A stretch of 64,000 nucleotides of DNA from Rhizobium halophilum (GCF_021648825.1 NZ_JAKJHS010000012.1:1-64000), one strand, 5' to 3'; counted from the stretch's first letter, positions 8,819 through 17,629 are shown. Program-made: numbers and translations. Notes: a model not told the origin generated them from the sequence alone.

Positions 8819-8847
8819 GGGATGCTCCTTCGGCAACAAAATTATGT

Positions 8848-8895
8848 CTTACATACACGACGTATGTAAGATGTATTTGCATACGAGACGTATGT
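8848..8895. promoter_or_regulatory. Two TetR-type operators
   Basis: A perfect 9-bp inverted repeat CTTACATAC-N5-GTATGTAAG lies at 8848-8870. A second, related palindrome ATACG-AGA-CGTAT lies at 8881-8893 with the same GACGTATGT right half. The copies are about 28 bases apart in the short gap between the divergent MFS and TetR genes, so binding could shut both promoters. Confidence 0.75.
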
Positions 8896-8931
8896 CAACT
8901 ACGATATCTTCAAAGTCTGAGATGGAGTCTG

Positions 8932-9519
8932 ATGGCCAAAGCTCGTTCCGAGATGATCGCCGAAACCCGTGCGAAGCTGGTAGCCGCCGCGCGACATGCC
9001 TTTGGGACAGTGGGATACGCCAATGCCTCAATGGATGACTTCACCGCAGGAGCCGGCCTCACTCGCGGCGCGCTCTACCATCACTTCGGCGACAAGAAGG
9101 GACTCCTGCAGGCCGTCATTCAGCAGATCGATGCGGAAATGACGGCGCGGCTGCACAAGGTTTCGGCCAAGGCGCCGACCCGGTGGCAGGCCTTCGTCGA
9201 CGAATGCGTCGCTTATATCGAGATGGCGGTGGAACCGGAGATCCAGCGCATCCTGTTTCGCGACGGTACTGCCGTCCTCGGAGATATCTCCCAATGGCCA
9301 AGCACCAACGGCTGCATTCAGGCGCTCGCTGACGCGCTGCGACAGCTCCAGACAGACGGCGAGATAGGCGCAGACATCGACATCGACGTTACCGCACGGC
9401 TGATCAACGGTGCCAGCGCTCACGCGGCGCTGTGGATTGCCAATTCCGACGATCCGCAAGCGACTTCGAAGCGGGCGGTGGAAGGCTTCCGCACACTGCT
9501 TGAGCGCCTGAAAACTTAA
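8932..9519 (+). CDS. TetR-family transcriptional repressor
   Basis: A 195-residue regulator. The helix-turn-helix is at about residues 27-47 (YANASMDDFTAGAGLTRGAL, then YHHFGDKKGLL), and the C-terminal helices form the ligand domain. The start at 8932 (MAKARSEM) is chosen because upstream codons in the same frame run through the operators. It is transcribed away from the MFS gene and very likely represses it and itself through the two palindromes at 8848-8895. It ends 11 bases before the stop of the converging sigma-factor gene. Confidence 0.88.
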   Translation: MAKARSEMIAETRAKLVAAARHAFGTVGYANASMDDFTAGAGLTRGALYHHFGDKKGLLQAVIQQIDAEMTARLHKVSAKAPTRWQAFVDECVAYIEMAVEPEIQRILFRDGTAVLGDISQWPSTNGCIQALADALRQLQTDGEIGADIDIDVTARLINGASAHAALWIANSDDPQATSKRAVEGFRTLLERLKT

Positions 9520-9530
9520 CCCCCTTCCGC

Positions 9531-10388
9531 TCAGTGCAGGTGCTTCAGCTTGTCGGGATTGCGCATCACGTAGATTGCCGTCACCTTGCCGTCCTCGATA
9601 TCGAGGGCCGTGGTCTGCAGCTCGCCGTCCGCCTCGCGGGTAATGAAGCCCGGCAGGCCGTTCACCATGGCCACCCGCACCAGTTCCCAGCCGCCTTTCT
9701 CAAAGAAGCGCACCAGTGAACGCTGGACCTTCATGACGTCGTCGATGCCGAAGAGCAGCCGCAGTGCTGCTGGGCGCTTGCCGCCGCCGTCGGAATGCAG
9801 GCTGACGTCGGCTGACAGCATGGCAGACAGCGCGGTCATGTCGCCGCCGCGCGATGCAGCCAAGAAGGCTTGGGCGATCTCCAGTCCACGTTTCCTGTCG
9901 ACCTGGAACCGGCTGCGCGCCTCGCGCACATGCGCGCGTGCCCGCGTCGCGAGCTGCCGACACGCTGCCGGTTCACGACCGACCGAGGCTGCCACCTCCT
10001 CAAATTCCAGGCCGAAGACATCGTGCAGCAGGAAGGCAGCGCGTTCCAGAGGCGAGAGGCGTTCCAGCGCCAGCATCAGTGGCAGCGTGACGTCCTCCTC
10101 TTCCTGCTCCTCCACGACGGGATCGGGAAGCCAGGGGCCGATATAGGTTTCCCGCTTCTTGCGCGCCGACTTCAGCTGGTCGAGGCAAAGCCGCGTGATG
10201 GTGCGGCGCAGGAAGGCCTCCGGTTCGCGGACCTCTGTCCTGTCGGCCCTCATCCAGCGGATGAAGGCCTCTTGCACCATGTCCTCGGCATCGGCCACCG
10301 AACCCAGCATGCGATAGGCGACGCGCATCAGCTTGGGGCGAAGCGGCGCAAAGCTTGCCGCCGCATCCTCGTGGCCGACGCTCTCCAT
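9531..10388 (-). CDS. ECF41-family RNA polymerase sigma factor
   Basis: A 285-residue sigma factor with sigma-2 (about residues 10-75, DAEDMVQEAFIRWM), sigma-4 (about 105-160, LSPLERAAFLLHDVFG) and a SnoaL-like C-terminal domain. The three short motifs known for the ECF41 group are all present: WLPDP after sigma-2, DGGGK, and NPDKL near the end. In this group the C-terminal domain takes the place of an anti-sigma factor. The ATG overlaps the stop of the decarboxylase-family gene (TGATG), so the two are translated together. A copy of the ECF41 promoter consensus stands before the operon, which implies self-activation. Confidence 0.93.
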   Translation of the reverse strand: MESVGHEDAAASFAPLRPKLMRVAYRMLGSVADAEDMVQEAFIRWMRADRTEVREPEAFLRRTITRLCLDQLKSARKKRETYIGPWLPDPVVEEQEEEDVTLPLMLALERLSPLERAAFLLHDVFGLEFEEVAASVGREPAACRQLATRARAHVREARSRFQVDRKRGLEIAQAFLAASRGGDMTALSAMLSADVSLHSDGGGKRPAALRLLFGIDDVMKVQRSLVRFFEKGGWELVRVAMVNGLPGFITREADGELQTTALDIEDGKVTAIYVMRNPDKLKHLH

Positions 10389-10858
10389 CAGGCCACTGCC
10401 TTCGCTGTGTCGGGAATGGCAGGCGTTTCCACCCACAGCCCAAAGCCAACCGCCAGCCGATTCCAGCCGTTGATGACATTGATCATCAAGGTGAGTTTCA
10501 CCTGTTCCTCCTCGCTGAACTCGGCTTCCAACGCCTGGGATGCAGCCTCCAGCGCAGGACCTTCCGAAAGGCGCGTCAGGGCGTCGGTCCAGCCGAGCGC
10601 GGCCCGTTCGCGATCGGTATAGCACGGCGCCTCGCGCCAGGCCGAGAGCAGATAAATCCGCTGCTCGGTCTCGCCCTTGGCGCGAGCCTCGGAGGTGTGC
10701 ATGTTGATGCAGTTGGCGCAGCCATTGATCTGCGAGGAGCGGATTTTCACCAGTTCGATCAGGCTGGTTTCAAGGCTTGCGGCGGCATCCATCGACATGC
10801 CCATCCACTTCTTCATGAGAATGGGCGCTGCGTCAAAGGGATCAAGTCTCGGCGTCAT
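10388..10858 (-). CDS. Carboxymuconolactone decarboxylase/AhpD-family protein
   Basis: A 156-residue protein of the CMD/AhpD fold with the redox motif CANC followed by NMHTSEAR (Cys-x2-Cys and the downstream His). The start at 10858 (MTPRLDPF) has GAGGATAACGACG before it; upstream ATGs would lie in or near the promoter. ECF41 sigma factors are typically encoded beside a protein of this sort or another oxidoreductase, which is their main target gene. The cysteine pair suggests a peroxidase or disulfide-reductase role rather than lactone decarboxylation. The substrate is unknown. Confidence 0.9.
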   Translation of the reverse strand: MTPRLDPFDAAPILMKKWMGMSMDAAASLETSLIELVKIRSSQINGCANCINMHTSEARAKGETEQRIYLLSAWREAPCYTDRERAALGWTDALTRLSEGPALEAASQALEAEFSEEEQVKLTLMINVINGWNRLAVGFGLWVETPAIPDTAKAVA

Positions 10859-10891
10859 CGTCGTTATCCTCTGTTGGGGTGACGATGACAT

Positions 10892-10918
10892 GACGATGAA
10901 GGATGGTCTTGTGTGACA
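10892..10918 (-). promoter_or_regulatory. ECF41-type promoter
   Basis: The minus strand reads TGTCACA (10912-10918), exactly 16 bases, then CGTC (10892-10895). This is the ECF41 promoter consensus, and it lies 34 bases before the start of the CMD-family gene. It supports autoregulation of the two-gene operon. Confidence 0.85.
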
Positions 10919-11074
10919 TGGGAGTGAGGATTTTTCACCAATCAGCACCACAGAGCCTCAACCCAATCCGGCTGCACGGCCGGCAGAGTGTGCGCAGTAA
11001 CCATTTCTAAGATAGGTGGGTGCCGTACCCCCAGAATCTGATGCATTGCCCGTGTCTATGCTTCCGTCCCCTAG

Positions 11075-11719
11075 CTAGCGGATCACCACAAGACCCGCGG
11101 CTCCGGCCATAACTGCTCCAGTCGCTCGGTTTACGCTGTAAACAGTGCTGCTTCCGATGAAGTTTCGAGCTCGGGCGGCGAGAACAACGTAGGCCGACGG
11201 GGCAAGGGAGTAGACGGCGACAAGTACCGTCTCGAAGACAATCAAATCTATCAAGCTACACGAGCCACCACTGCAGCAATTGTAGGCCCGGGAGAAGCGG
11301 TTGCGAGAACAACTGCAAACGCAAACGTCCAGCAGAGACATGATTGTTTCAGTCATTCCCACCACCTGGCCTCTTGCTGCAGGTCGGCGTTGCGCGACCT
11401 GCCTTGCGACCCGGTGTCCCGAAAAGTCAGCAATGGTTAGATAGGCGGTTCCGCCGACTGCGTTCGGTAGAGCTTCACATCGACGTATCGAGGCACGAAC
11501 TTCGGCCCCTTGGCGACCTTGCCAAGCGTCCAGAGACTGTTGATCCCGCCAGCATTCAAAAACATTGATGCGCGCCTCATCGACAGAGTCTGCACTGATC
11601 ACAAAGTCGAGACAGCCTTCGGCTTTCCGAGCTTTTTCGACAAAGCCGGAGAAGGCGGCAACGATCGCGTCGCGCTCATTGAGGCTGTTTGCAGTGGAAT
11701 AGCCGGCAATGATGATCAT
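11075..11719 (-). pseudogene. Antibiotic-biosynthesis-monooxygenase domain fused to a LysE remnant
   Basis: One open frame of 214 codons joins two unrelated pieces. Residues 1-75 match the ABM dimeric-barrel domain (MIIIAGYSTA, KAEGCLDFVIS, FECWRDQQSLDAW). The last 55 residues match the C-terminal helices of LysE-type exporters (YSLAPSAYVVLAARARNF, then VNRATGAVMAGAAGL). The middle, from about residue 90 to 155, fits neither family and looks like out-of-frame LysE sequence. I read this as an intact or nearly intact ABM gene that runs into a decayed lysE-like gene after a frameshift. A GGGGAAAG ribosome site precedes the ATG. The ABM part might still be made. Confidence 0.55.
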
Positions 11720-11779
11720 TGATCTTTCCCCGGGATTTCGACGCAGTGGGTCGTACGCATCCGACAGATGCCCCTGCAG

Positions 11780-12169
11780 TTATGTCTTGGCTGCTTCGGG
11801 CAGAGGGGCGGCCTGCCCGGGAGATTTCGCGTATCCCAAGGCTTCGACGATTTTTCCATCCCGCACACGCATCAGGTTTACGCCGCGAACAGAATTGCCG
11901 TCACCAAAATTGAAGCGCCACCGAATATTTGCGCGATCCTCCATCGTAACCGTTTCTTCGAGTTCAAAATATGCAGCGGCATCTGTGGCGACAGCATTCC
12001 AGAAGCCAATGCAGGCTTGGTACCCTCATAGCGGGTCCCATTTTGGAGCCGGCTGGATCGATTCCATGACACAATCTGGGGCGATTAGATCATTCAGGAG
12101 CGCAGGGTTGTGCTCGAGGAACGCTCGGTTAAAGCGGTGCATGATGTCTGCTGTGGTCTGTACTCGCAT
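11780..12169 (-). pseudogene. SnoaL/NTF2-like protein broken by paired indels
   Basis: The frame from ATG 12169 (GAGGAGATAAA before it) to TAA 11780-11782 encodes 129 residues of a SnoaL-like fold. An in-frame TGA (12026-12028) interrupts it. Around it the family sequence QPAP, NGTRYEG, YQACIGFWN is still present. One extra A about 12040 and one missing base about 12023 shift the frame for some 18 bases and then restore it, and the stop arises inside the shifted segment. The second half (FELEETVTMEDRANIRW, then RVRDGKIVEALGYAKSP) is otherwise clean. It is a recent pseudogene or a sequencing error. Confidence 0.75.
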
Positions 12170-12219
12170 TTTATCTCCTCTTCGGTAAATCGGCATGTAA
12201 CTTTCAGGGAACAATCAAA

Positions 12220-13113
12220 TCAAGCCGGGTTAGCGCCTCCGACGGCTCGTGTGCCAAGGCGGGTTAGAAAGCCGCGGATCAAATCGACCACCTCATCAAG
12301 GTTTGTTTCCAGGAGCCAGTGCCCTCCATCTAGTAGATGGAGTTCTGCGTCTGGCAGGTCGCGGAGGTAAGCGCGCGCGGATTGCTCCGGCATGTAGTGG
12401 TCATGCGGTCCCCAGACGATCAGTGTTGGGGGTCGATGTTGGCGCAGGTAGTGGCGATGACGCGGAAACCATTGCCGGTTCGCTTTGAGATCAAAGAGCA
12501 ATTGTGCTGCCGCGTCCTTCCTTTGCTCCGTCATTTGCGACCACTGCAATTCCCACAGGTCGGGCGGGATCAGCGCAGCAAGCTCGTCTCTCACATTGTT
12601 AAGGAACTCATCACGGAAGTTCTCGTAGGTCACTGCCTTGCGAAGTTCGGCGAGCATCTGGTCGTCCGGAAGCGACCACGTCTTTTCAATGTCGGCGTAT
12701 TTTGGTCCAAGGGCATCTTCGTAAGGGATGTCACCGTTCTGGATAATGATTGCCTCAATCCGGCTCGGCTTCATAATCGCCAGCCGCGCACCGATAGGGG
12801 AGCCGAAATCGTGCAGGTACAGGACGAATCGATCGAGCGTGAGTTGATCCACGAAGTCATTGAGCCAACTGGCATAGCCGTCAAAGCTATAGTCGAAGGT
12901 GCCGGGCGTTCCGCTATACCCAAAACCTGGATAATCAGGCGCGATCAAGCGCCATCGATCCGCCAGTCTTGGCATGAGATTTCTGAATTCGAAGGACGAA
13001 CAGGGGTAACCGTGGGGCAACAATATGACCGGCGCTCCTTGCGGCCCAGCCTCTCGGTAAAACGTGTCGATCCCGTTTACCGAAATGAAGTTGTGTCTAA
13101 CACGCTTGCTCAT
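12220..13113 (-). CDS. Alpha/beta-fold hydrolase, haloalkane dehalogenase/epoxide hydrolase-like
   Basis: A 297-residue hydrolase with the oxyanion motif LPHGYPCSS (about 32-40), the nucleophile elbow LHDFGSPIG (Asp102) and the catalytic His in GGHWLLE. An Asp nucleophile rather than Ser places it with haloalkane dehalogenases and epoxide hydrolases. The start at 13113 (MSKRVRHNF) has AAGGAGC nine bases upstream; a longer frame up to 13317 would overlap the GST gene. It follows that GST gene by 79 bases on the same strand, so a shared detoxification role is possible. The substrate is unknown. Confidence 0.85.
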   Translation of the reverse strand: MSKRVRHNFISVNGIDTFYREAGPQGAPVILLPHGYPCSSFEFRNLMPRLADRWRLIAPDYPGFGYSGTPGTFDYSFDGYASWLNDFVDQLTLDRFVLYLHDFGSPIGARLAIMKPSRIEAIIIQNGDIPYEDALGPKYADIEKTWSLPDDQMLAELRKAVTYENFRDEFLNNVRDELAALIPPDLWELQWSQMTEQRKDAAAQLLFDLKANRQWFPRHRHYLRQHRPPTLIVWGPHDHYMPEQSARAYLRDLPDAELHLLDGGHWLLETNLDEVVDLIRGFLTRLGTRAVGGANPA

Positions 13114-13192
13114 TTTCTGCTCCTTGAACGCACGGAGAAAAAGAGGGAGAAGACGCGAGGAGCCAATGCCAATGCTCCGAGCAGCCTGCTCA

Positions 13193-13840
13193 TCAGCATG
13201 ATGTCCTGGCGACCAGCGCGGCCTGAGCCGCAAAGGCGCGTTGGAATGCGGGCCGAGCTTCCCCCCGGAGGACGTAGTTGGCGAGGTTGGGGAATTCCGG
13301 CAGAATGGCCACCCCATGCAACCTTCGCAGCACCGTCACCATCAAGAGGTCGCCGGCACTGAACGGCCCGTCAAGCCACTCACCGTCCCCTAGACGGTTT
13401 GACAAGCTGCTCAGCCGCATCCGGATGGTCTTCTCGAGGGCCGCCAAGCGTGTCTGATACCAGGGCTCGCTGCGCTCAAGGATACGCACCATGTCCCGAT
13501 CGAAGATTGGAGGCTCCATTGTGTTCAAAGCTGCAAACATCCATGCTATTGCTCGCGCCCTGGTCGCCCCAGCCTGTGGGAGCAGCCCGGCATTTCGTTC
13601 AGCAATGTGGAGGACTATTGCGCCTGACTCGAAGAGAACGAGGTCTGCTTCCTCGTAGGTGGGGATTTGGCCGAATGGCTGAAGCGCGAGATGCGCTGGT
13701 TCCTTCATTGCCTTGAACGACAAAAGGCGGACATCGTAAGGCTGCCCGACTTCTTCAAGAGCCCAGCGGACCCGCATATCGCGGGCGAGGCCCCTGCCGC
13801 GATCCGGTGAGTGTTCAAAGGCGGTGATGGTTATGGTCAT
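13193..13840 (-). CDS. Glutathione S-transferase family protein
   Basis: A 215-residue protein with an N-terminal thioredoxin-like GST domain (residues 1-82; QIPTYEEADLVLFESGAI contains the cis-Pro and the ES glutathione-binding pair) and an all-helical C-terminal domain (about 90-210). The SPDRGRGLARDMRVRWALEE stretch places the likely catalytic Ser/Arg region. It may act with the alpha/beta hydrolase just downstream. The substrate is not apparent. Confidence 0.87.
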   Translation of the reverse strand: MTITITAFEHSPDRGRGLARDMRVRWALEEVGQPYDVRLLSFKAMKEPAHLALQPFGQIPTYEEADLVLFESGAIVLHIAERNAGLLPQAGATRARAIAWMFAALNTMEPPIFDRDMVRILERSEPWYQTRLAALEKTIRMRLSSLSNRLGDGEWLDGPFSAGDLLMVTVLRRLHGVAILPEFPNLANYVLRGEARPAFQRAFAAQAALVARTSC

Positions 13841-13981
13841 GATCTTGCCCTTTGATTTCCTTGCAATGAAGACGATCGAAGACTTAGACTTCCGACAACT
13901 GGCTATGACGTTCAGACCCGCATTTGACGGTTGCTGGACCTTACCGAGACGGAAATGTTCAGTCTGACTTGGTCTCGAGGC

Positions 13982-14596
13982 TTACCCGTGAGCTGCCGCC
14001 ATGAAACCTGCTGCGAGGAGGATCAATCCGCCCGCGGCCCCATCTGCCAACCTCTTGCCTCTTTCACTGAGACTTCTGCCGCCCAAGCGAGAAAAGGTTA
14101 TGCTCAGGATCAAATAGACAACGCCGCACCAGAAAATGAACGCAGCTGACAGTGTAATCGCCTGCAGCGTCACATCACCCTTTTGATCGATGAACTGGGG
14201 GAGGACCGCGACGTAGATTAGCATGCCCTTCGGATTGAGAAGGGAAGTCAGGAAGCCACTCATGAGCTGGTTTCGCCGCCTTTGATCGCAAGCGGCAATA
14301 CCGTGGGGTTGGAGGGCCGATCTGATGAGCTTGAAGGCGAGGAAAAGCAGGTAAAAGATGCCAATCCATCGGATCAACGCAAACAGCATCGGGAACGAAG
14401 CTACGGTGGCGGCAAGGCCCACAACGACCATCAGGGAATGCACGACGTATCCCAGCACCACTCCAAGCGTTGCACGAAGACCTGCGGAAGTACCTTCGGA
14501 CACGGCTTGAGACGCAATGAAGAGCATGCCCGGCCCCGGAGCGCAGATGAGTGGAAGAACCGTGACAGAGAAGAGCAACAGCAGTTCGGTGTTCAT
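13982..14596 (-). CDS. LysE/RhtB-family amino-acid exporter
   Basis: A 204-residue membrane protein with about six helices. Family marks are ICAPGPGMLFIASQAVSEG near residue 20 (the PGP motif), GVVLGYVVHS, and FLTSLLNPKGMLIYVAVLPQF in the middle. The start at 14596 (MNTELLLLF) fits family length; a longer frame reaches 14647. It is divergent from an Lrp-type regulator, which in many bacteria activates such exporters when an amino acid builds up. Confidence 0.87.
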   Translation of the reverse strand: MNTELLLLFSVTVLPLICAPGPGMLFIASQAVSEGTSAGLRATLGVVLGYVVHSLMVVVGLAATVASFPMLFALIRWIGIFYLLFLAFKLIRSALQPHGIAACDQRRRNQLMSGFLTSLLNPKGMLIYVAVLPQFIDQKGDVTLQAITLSAAFIFWCGVVYLILSITFSRLGGRSLSERGKRLADGAAGGLILLAAGFMAAAHG

Positions 14597-14688
14597 GTCG
14601 AAGTTGTAGCTGGCGATCAGCGCAATTGGGTTGCTTTGATTGCACAAAAGGTTTGTGTTTTGGCATTCGATGTTAATATCGTTCGCAA

Positions 14689-15165
14689 ATGAAGAAGCCG
14701 AACTCGCATAAGCTTGACGGAATCGACAGGCGGATTCTCAAGGCCCTGCAGCGGGACGGGAGGATGCAAAATGTCGAGCTCGCAAAAGAGGTAGGCCTAT
14801 CGCCTTCTCCCTGCCTCCGCCGGGTCAAGCTGCTCGAAGAAGCTGGGATCATCCGTCGCTATGTTGCTGTCTTAGATCAGGCTAAGGTTGGGCTCGCGTT
14901 GTCGCTGTTTTCGCGGGTCTGGCTCACAGCGCAAGATGCCGAGACCATCGAAACCTTCATTGCTGCGATGCGCCGTCTTCCGGAGGTGGTCGACTGCTAC
15001 ATCATGCTAGGGGACAGCGACGCCTTGCTCCGGGTTGTGGTCGCCGATCTGGAAGATTACCGTCGGTTCCAGTCCACGCACCTCACCCGCAAGAACGGCA
15101 TCCAATCGGTGAAGACTGACCTTCCGAGTGAGGTCGTCAAACAGGGTTTCGCACTTCCTCTTTAA
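14689..15165 (+). CDS. Lrp/AsnC-family transcriptional regulator
   Basis: A 158-residue protein with an N-terminal helix-turn-helix (LDGIDRRILKALQRDGR, then VELAKEVGLSPSPCLRRVKLLEEAG) and a C-terminal RAM effector domain (about residues 70-150). It is divergent from the LysE-type exporter, 92 bases away, and most likely controls it in response to the exported amino acid, as Lrp-like regulators often do. The length is typical. Confidence 0.9.
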   Translation: MKKPNSHKLDGIDRRILKALQRDGRMQNVELAKEVGLSPSPCLRRVKLLEEAGIIRRYVAVLDQAKVGLALSLFSRVWLTAQDAETIETFIAAMRRLPEVVDCYIMLGDSDALLRVVVADLEDYRRFQSTHLTRKNGIQSVKTDLPSEVVKQGFALPL

Positions 15166-15275
15166 GCTGATACCATGGCGCTGCTGCTGTCAGTACGCAG
15201 CTAGCTGCAAAACGAACTTTGAGCTTTGTCCAACGCGGATGCACCACGATAACGGGAGGACTTGTCGGAGGGTTC

Positions 15276-15620
15276 ATGAAGCCAACGAATATTCCACAGG
15301 CCGCTAATCTTGCTGTCGGTCCGTATCATAATTCGGTTTTGTCCTTCGTGAATGACCACGTCATCCGCCTCAGCGTGATGACCGAGCCCTTTCACTGGCA
15401 TCACCACCCCAATTCTGACGAGTTCTTCCAGGTCATCGAGGGGACAATGGCGCTGGATCTTCCGGGCCAAACGCTGCTGATGGAGTCAGGAGATTCCTAC
15501 ACTGTGAAGGTCGGCACACCGCATCGAACGCGGCCGATCGGCGGGCGCTCCGTCAACATCACCTGTGAACGAGCAGATATGAGGACCGTTGAGGAATCGC
15601 ATATCGAACACCGCGGTTAA
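15276..15620 (+). CDS. Small cupin protein
   Basis: A 114-residue single-domain cupin. Motif 1 has metal ligands in FHWHHHPNSDEFFQVIEG (about residues 39-56), and motif 2 contains GTPHRTRP. GGGAGG nine to twelve bases before the ATG at 15276 supports the start. The role is unknown; such proteins may be dioxygenases, isomerases or sensors. It follows the Lrp gene by about 110 bases on the same strand and could be transcribed with it. Confidence 0.85.
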   Translation: MKPTNIPQAANLAVGPYHNSVLSFVNDHVIRLSVMTEPFHWHHHPNSDEFFQVIEGTMALDLPGQTLLMESGDSYTVKVGTPHRTRPIGGRSVNITCERADMRTVEESHIEHRG

Positions 15621-15875
15621 AGCGGGCCTGGCGAGTTCGAAGCATCGATTTGGCCTTGGGTGATCTTCATCGTTTGCGAAACAGGAGCATTTTCTCGGGG
15701 CTCCGTTGCATCGCGCGTACGTATCGCTTTTTAGCTGTTTCATCGTTCAACTGGCGCGGCCTCACATCTGTCCAGAACAAGTGGCATCTCTCTTGAGAGC
15801 GACCTCAACCAACGGCCAATTGGCTAGGCGGCGTCGTGCAGCGAAGAAGGACGCCTGCGACAATTCCCGGAGCCG

Positions 15876-16769
15876 TTATCCAGATGGTGCCTTATCTCCC
15901 GCAACACGAGCTGCGATATCGACGACCAACTCCACAGCCATTGTATCAGGAGACTCCAGCCAGCTTGCGCAGAAGGACAACTGCGGCATCCTCACATCCG
16001 AATGGATGAGCTCCAACTTGCGGCTCTTAAGCTCTTCCTTCACCAGCTGATAAGGGATGACGGCTACGCCGATGCCCTCCACGGCAAGATGAACCACGGT
16101 TGCCATTGAGGCGCTCGCGTGCAGCTTGATCGCTGGCAAGTCAGGTCGGTTGAACAGAGACTTTACCAGTTCGTATGGCTGCGTTTTGCGCGCGAACGTT
16201 ATGATCGGAAAGCTGGCCAGTTGGTGCACATTCGCGGATTTTGGTACCTTCAGTGCCGGGCTAGCCACGAAGCCAACCTCATAGTGGCACAGCAAGCGGT
16301 TGCGCAGGAGCGGCGCTGTCAGCGGCCCCAGAAGAAATGCGATGTCAATTTCCTGCGCAAGCAGGCGCGTGCGCAACGAGGGAGAGATATCGACCTCGAT
16401 CTCCAGTGAAAGATATGGGTATAGGCGGTTCACCTCCTTGATAAAATCCGGCAGCCAGGTGTGAACAATTGTCTCTGCCACCCCCAACCGGACTATCCCG
16501 CGGATTGCCGAGACATCTCGCAGTGCGGCCATCATTTCCGCACGCATGCCGATTATCTTTTCAGCGTAGCCTAGCACCTGACGACCGCGAGCCGTGGGAG
16601 TGATGTTGCGAGCCTCCCGTGTCAGCAGCTTGAAGCCGATGTCGTTCTCGAGCTGGGCGATGCGGTGCGATATGGCCGGCTGGGTGGTGTTAAGTTTCTG
16701 TGCCGCACCTTTGAAGCTGCCAAGGGCCACAACCCAGAGGAAGGTTTCCAGCCCCTTAAAATCAACCAT
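15876..16769 (-). CDS. LysR-family transcriptional regulator
   Basis: A 297-residue regulator. The N-terminal winged helix covers residues 1-60 (GLETFLWVVALGSFKGAAQKL, TTQPAISHRIAQLE), and the effector domain follows (about 90-290). The start at 16769 (MVDFKGLE) fits LysR length; GGGGCAAGGC precedes it. It is the last gene of the DUF1445-TRAP-DUF2848-amidase run, 53 bases after the membrane-protein gene on the same strand, and is the likely pathway regulator. Its position at the operon end would let its level follow operon expression. Confidence 0.88.
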   Translation of the reverse strand: MVDFKGLETFLWVVALGSFKGAAQKLNTTQPAISHRIAQLENDIGFKLLTREARNITPTARGRQVLGYAEKIIGMRAEMMAALRDVSAIRGIVRLGVAETIVHTWLPDFIKEVNRLYPYLSLEIEVDISPSLRTRLLAQEIDIAFLLGPLTAPLLRNRLLCHYEVGFVASPALKVPKSANVHQLASFPIITFARKTQPYELVKSLFNRPDLPAIKLHASASMATVVHLAVEGIGVAVIPYQLVKEELKSRKLELIHSDVRMPQLSFCASWLESPDTMAVELVVDIAARVAGDKAPSG

Positions 16770-16822
16770 CTTGCCTTGCCCCGTCACGATGTCACTAGCC
16801 CACAATGATCACCGGCAGACGT

Positions 16823-17629
16823 TCAAAGCAAGCGGTTGCCTGACCTTTGGCTTTGTGCCCTCACGGTTAAGACGGCGGTCACGGCGACGGAGCTGAGAAG
16901 CGCTGCGACAAAGGCGGGCCATGGGCCGATGAACCGGGTTGCGGCGGCCAGAACAAGGCAGAAGCATGCAAGTCCAAGGACGCCGAGAAGACCAGCATGG
17001 GCCGTCTGGCTGGCCATCCTGACCCCCTGGTCAAGTCGGAGCGACAAGAGGATAACACAGAAGCCGATGGGGAATGCAAGAATGGTGCCTGAAAGAGAGG
17101 CGCCGAGACGCGACGCTGCAAGGGTCACGCATCCAACCAGCGCGCCCGCCGCCAGGCCGCGCAGGATCAGAAGGCTCCAGCGCGTCGGCGAGGGCGGCAG
17201 TCTGCCAGGATCTACGAACCGGCGCCCGACCTCGCGCGCGAGGATGGTGACCAGCGCAAAAAGGCCCGACCCCGCCAATGGATAGTGGGGCAGGAAAGCG
17301 AACGGGACGGCCAGCGCGCACCAGATCAGAATGGCGCAACTCAGGGCAGGAACGGCACCAAGGCGTGTGGACGCCACGATAAACGCGATCAGGAAGATCT
17401 GGGTGGCAGCGAGCGAATAAAGAGCGCCTGACGCGCTGGAGCCCACAAAATCAAGAGGCTGATCGCGCAGCATGAAGAAGAAGCCAGGCGCCAGAACGAT
17501 TGGCAGACCGATCAGGACCCCGCCGATCCTTGGCCCGAGCCGAGCTGCAATCCCAGTGATCAGGACGACGACGATGGCTGTGGACGAGATCCTGACCAGG
17601 AAATCCGTCCATGTGCCGACATCACTCAT
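16823..17629 (-). CDS. Multi-pass membrane protein with internal duplication, function unknown
   Basis: A 268-residue hydrophobic protein with about eight predicted helices. Two halves resemble each other: ARLGPRIGGVLIGLPIVLAP near residue 30 and SRLGASLSGTILAFPIGFC near residue 178. This suggests an ancestral duplication like that in many small-solute transporters. Its ATG overlaps the amidase stop (ATGA), so it belongs to the same operon. It might export a product of the amidase or DUF2848 step. I do not recognise a named family. Confidence 0.75.
   Translation of the reverse strand: MSDVGTWTDFLVRISSTAIVVVLITGIAARLGPRIGGVLIGLPIVLAPGFFFMLRDQPLDFVGSSASGALYSLAATQIFLIAFIVASTRLGAVPALSCAILIWCALAVPFAFLPHYPLAGSGLFALVTILAREVGRRFVDPGRLPPSPTRWSLLILRGLAAGALVGCVTLAASRLGASLSGTILAFPIGFCVILLSLRLDQGVRMASQTAHAGLLGVLGLACFCLVLAAATRFIGPWPAFVAALLSSVAVTAVLTVRAQSQRSGNRLL

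Noticed and set aside
9870..10622. A 250-codon open frame on the plus strand
   Set aside because: It lies over the ECF41 sigma factor on the other strand; no recognisable domain.
12337..13362. A 341-codon open frame on the plus strand
   Set aside because: It is antisense to the alpha/beta hydrolase, which has a complete active site and ribosome site.
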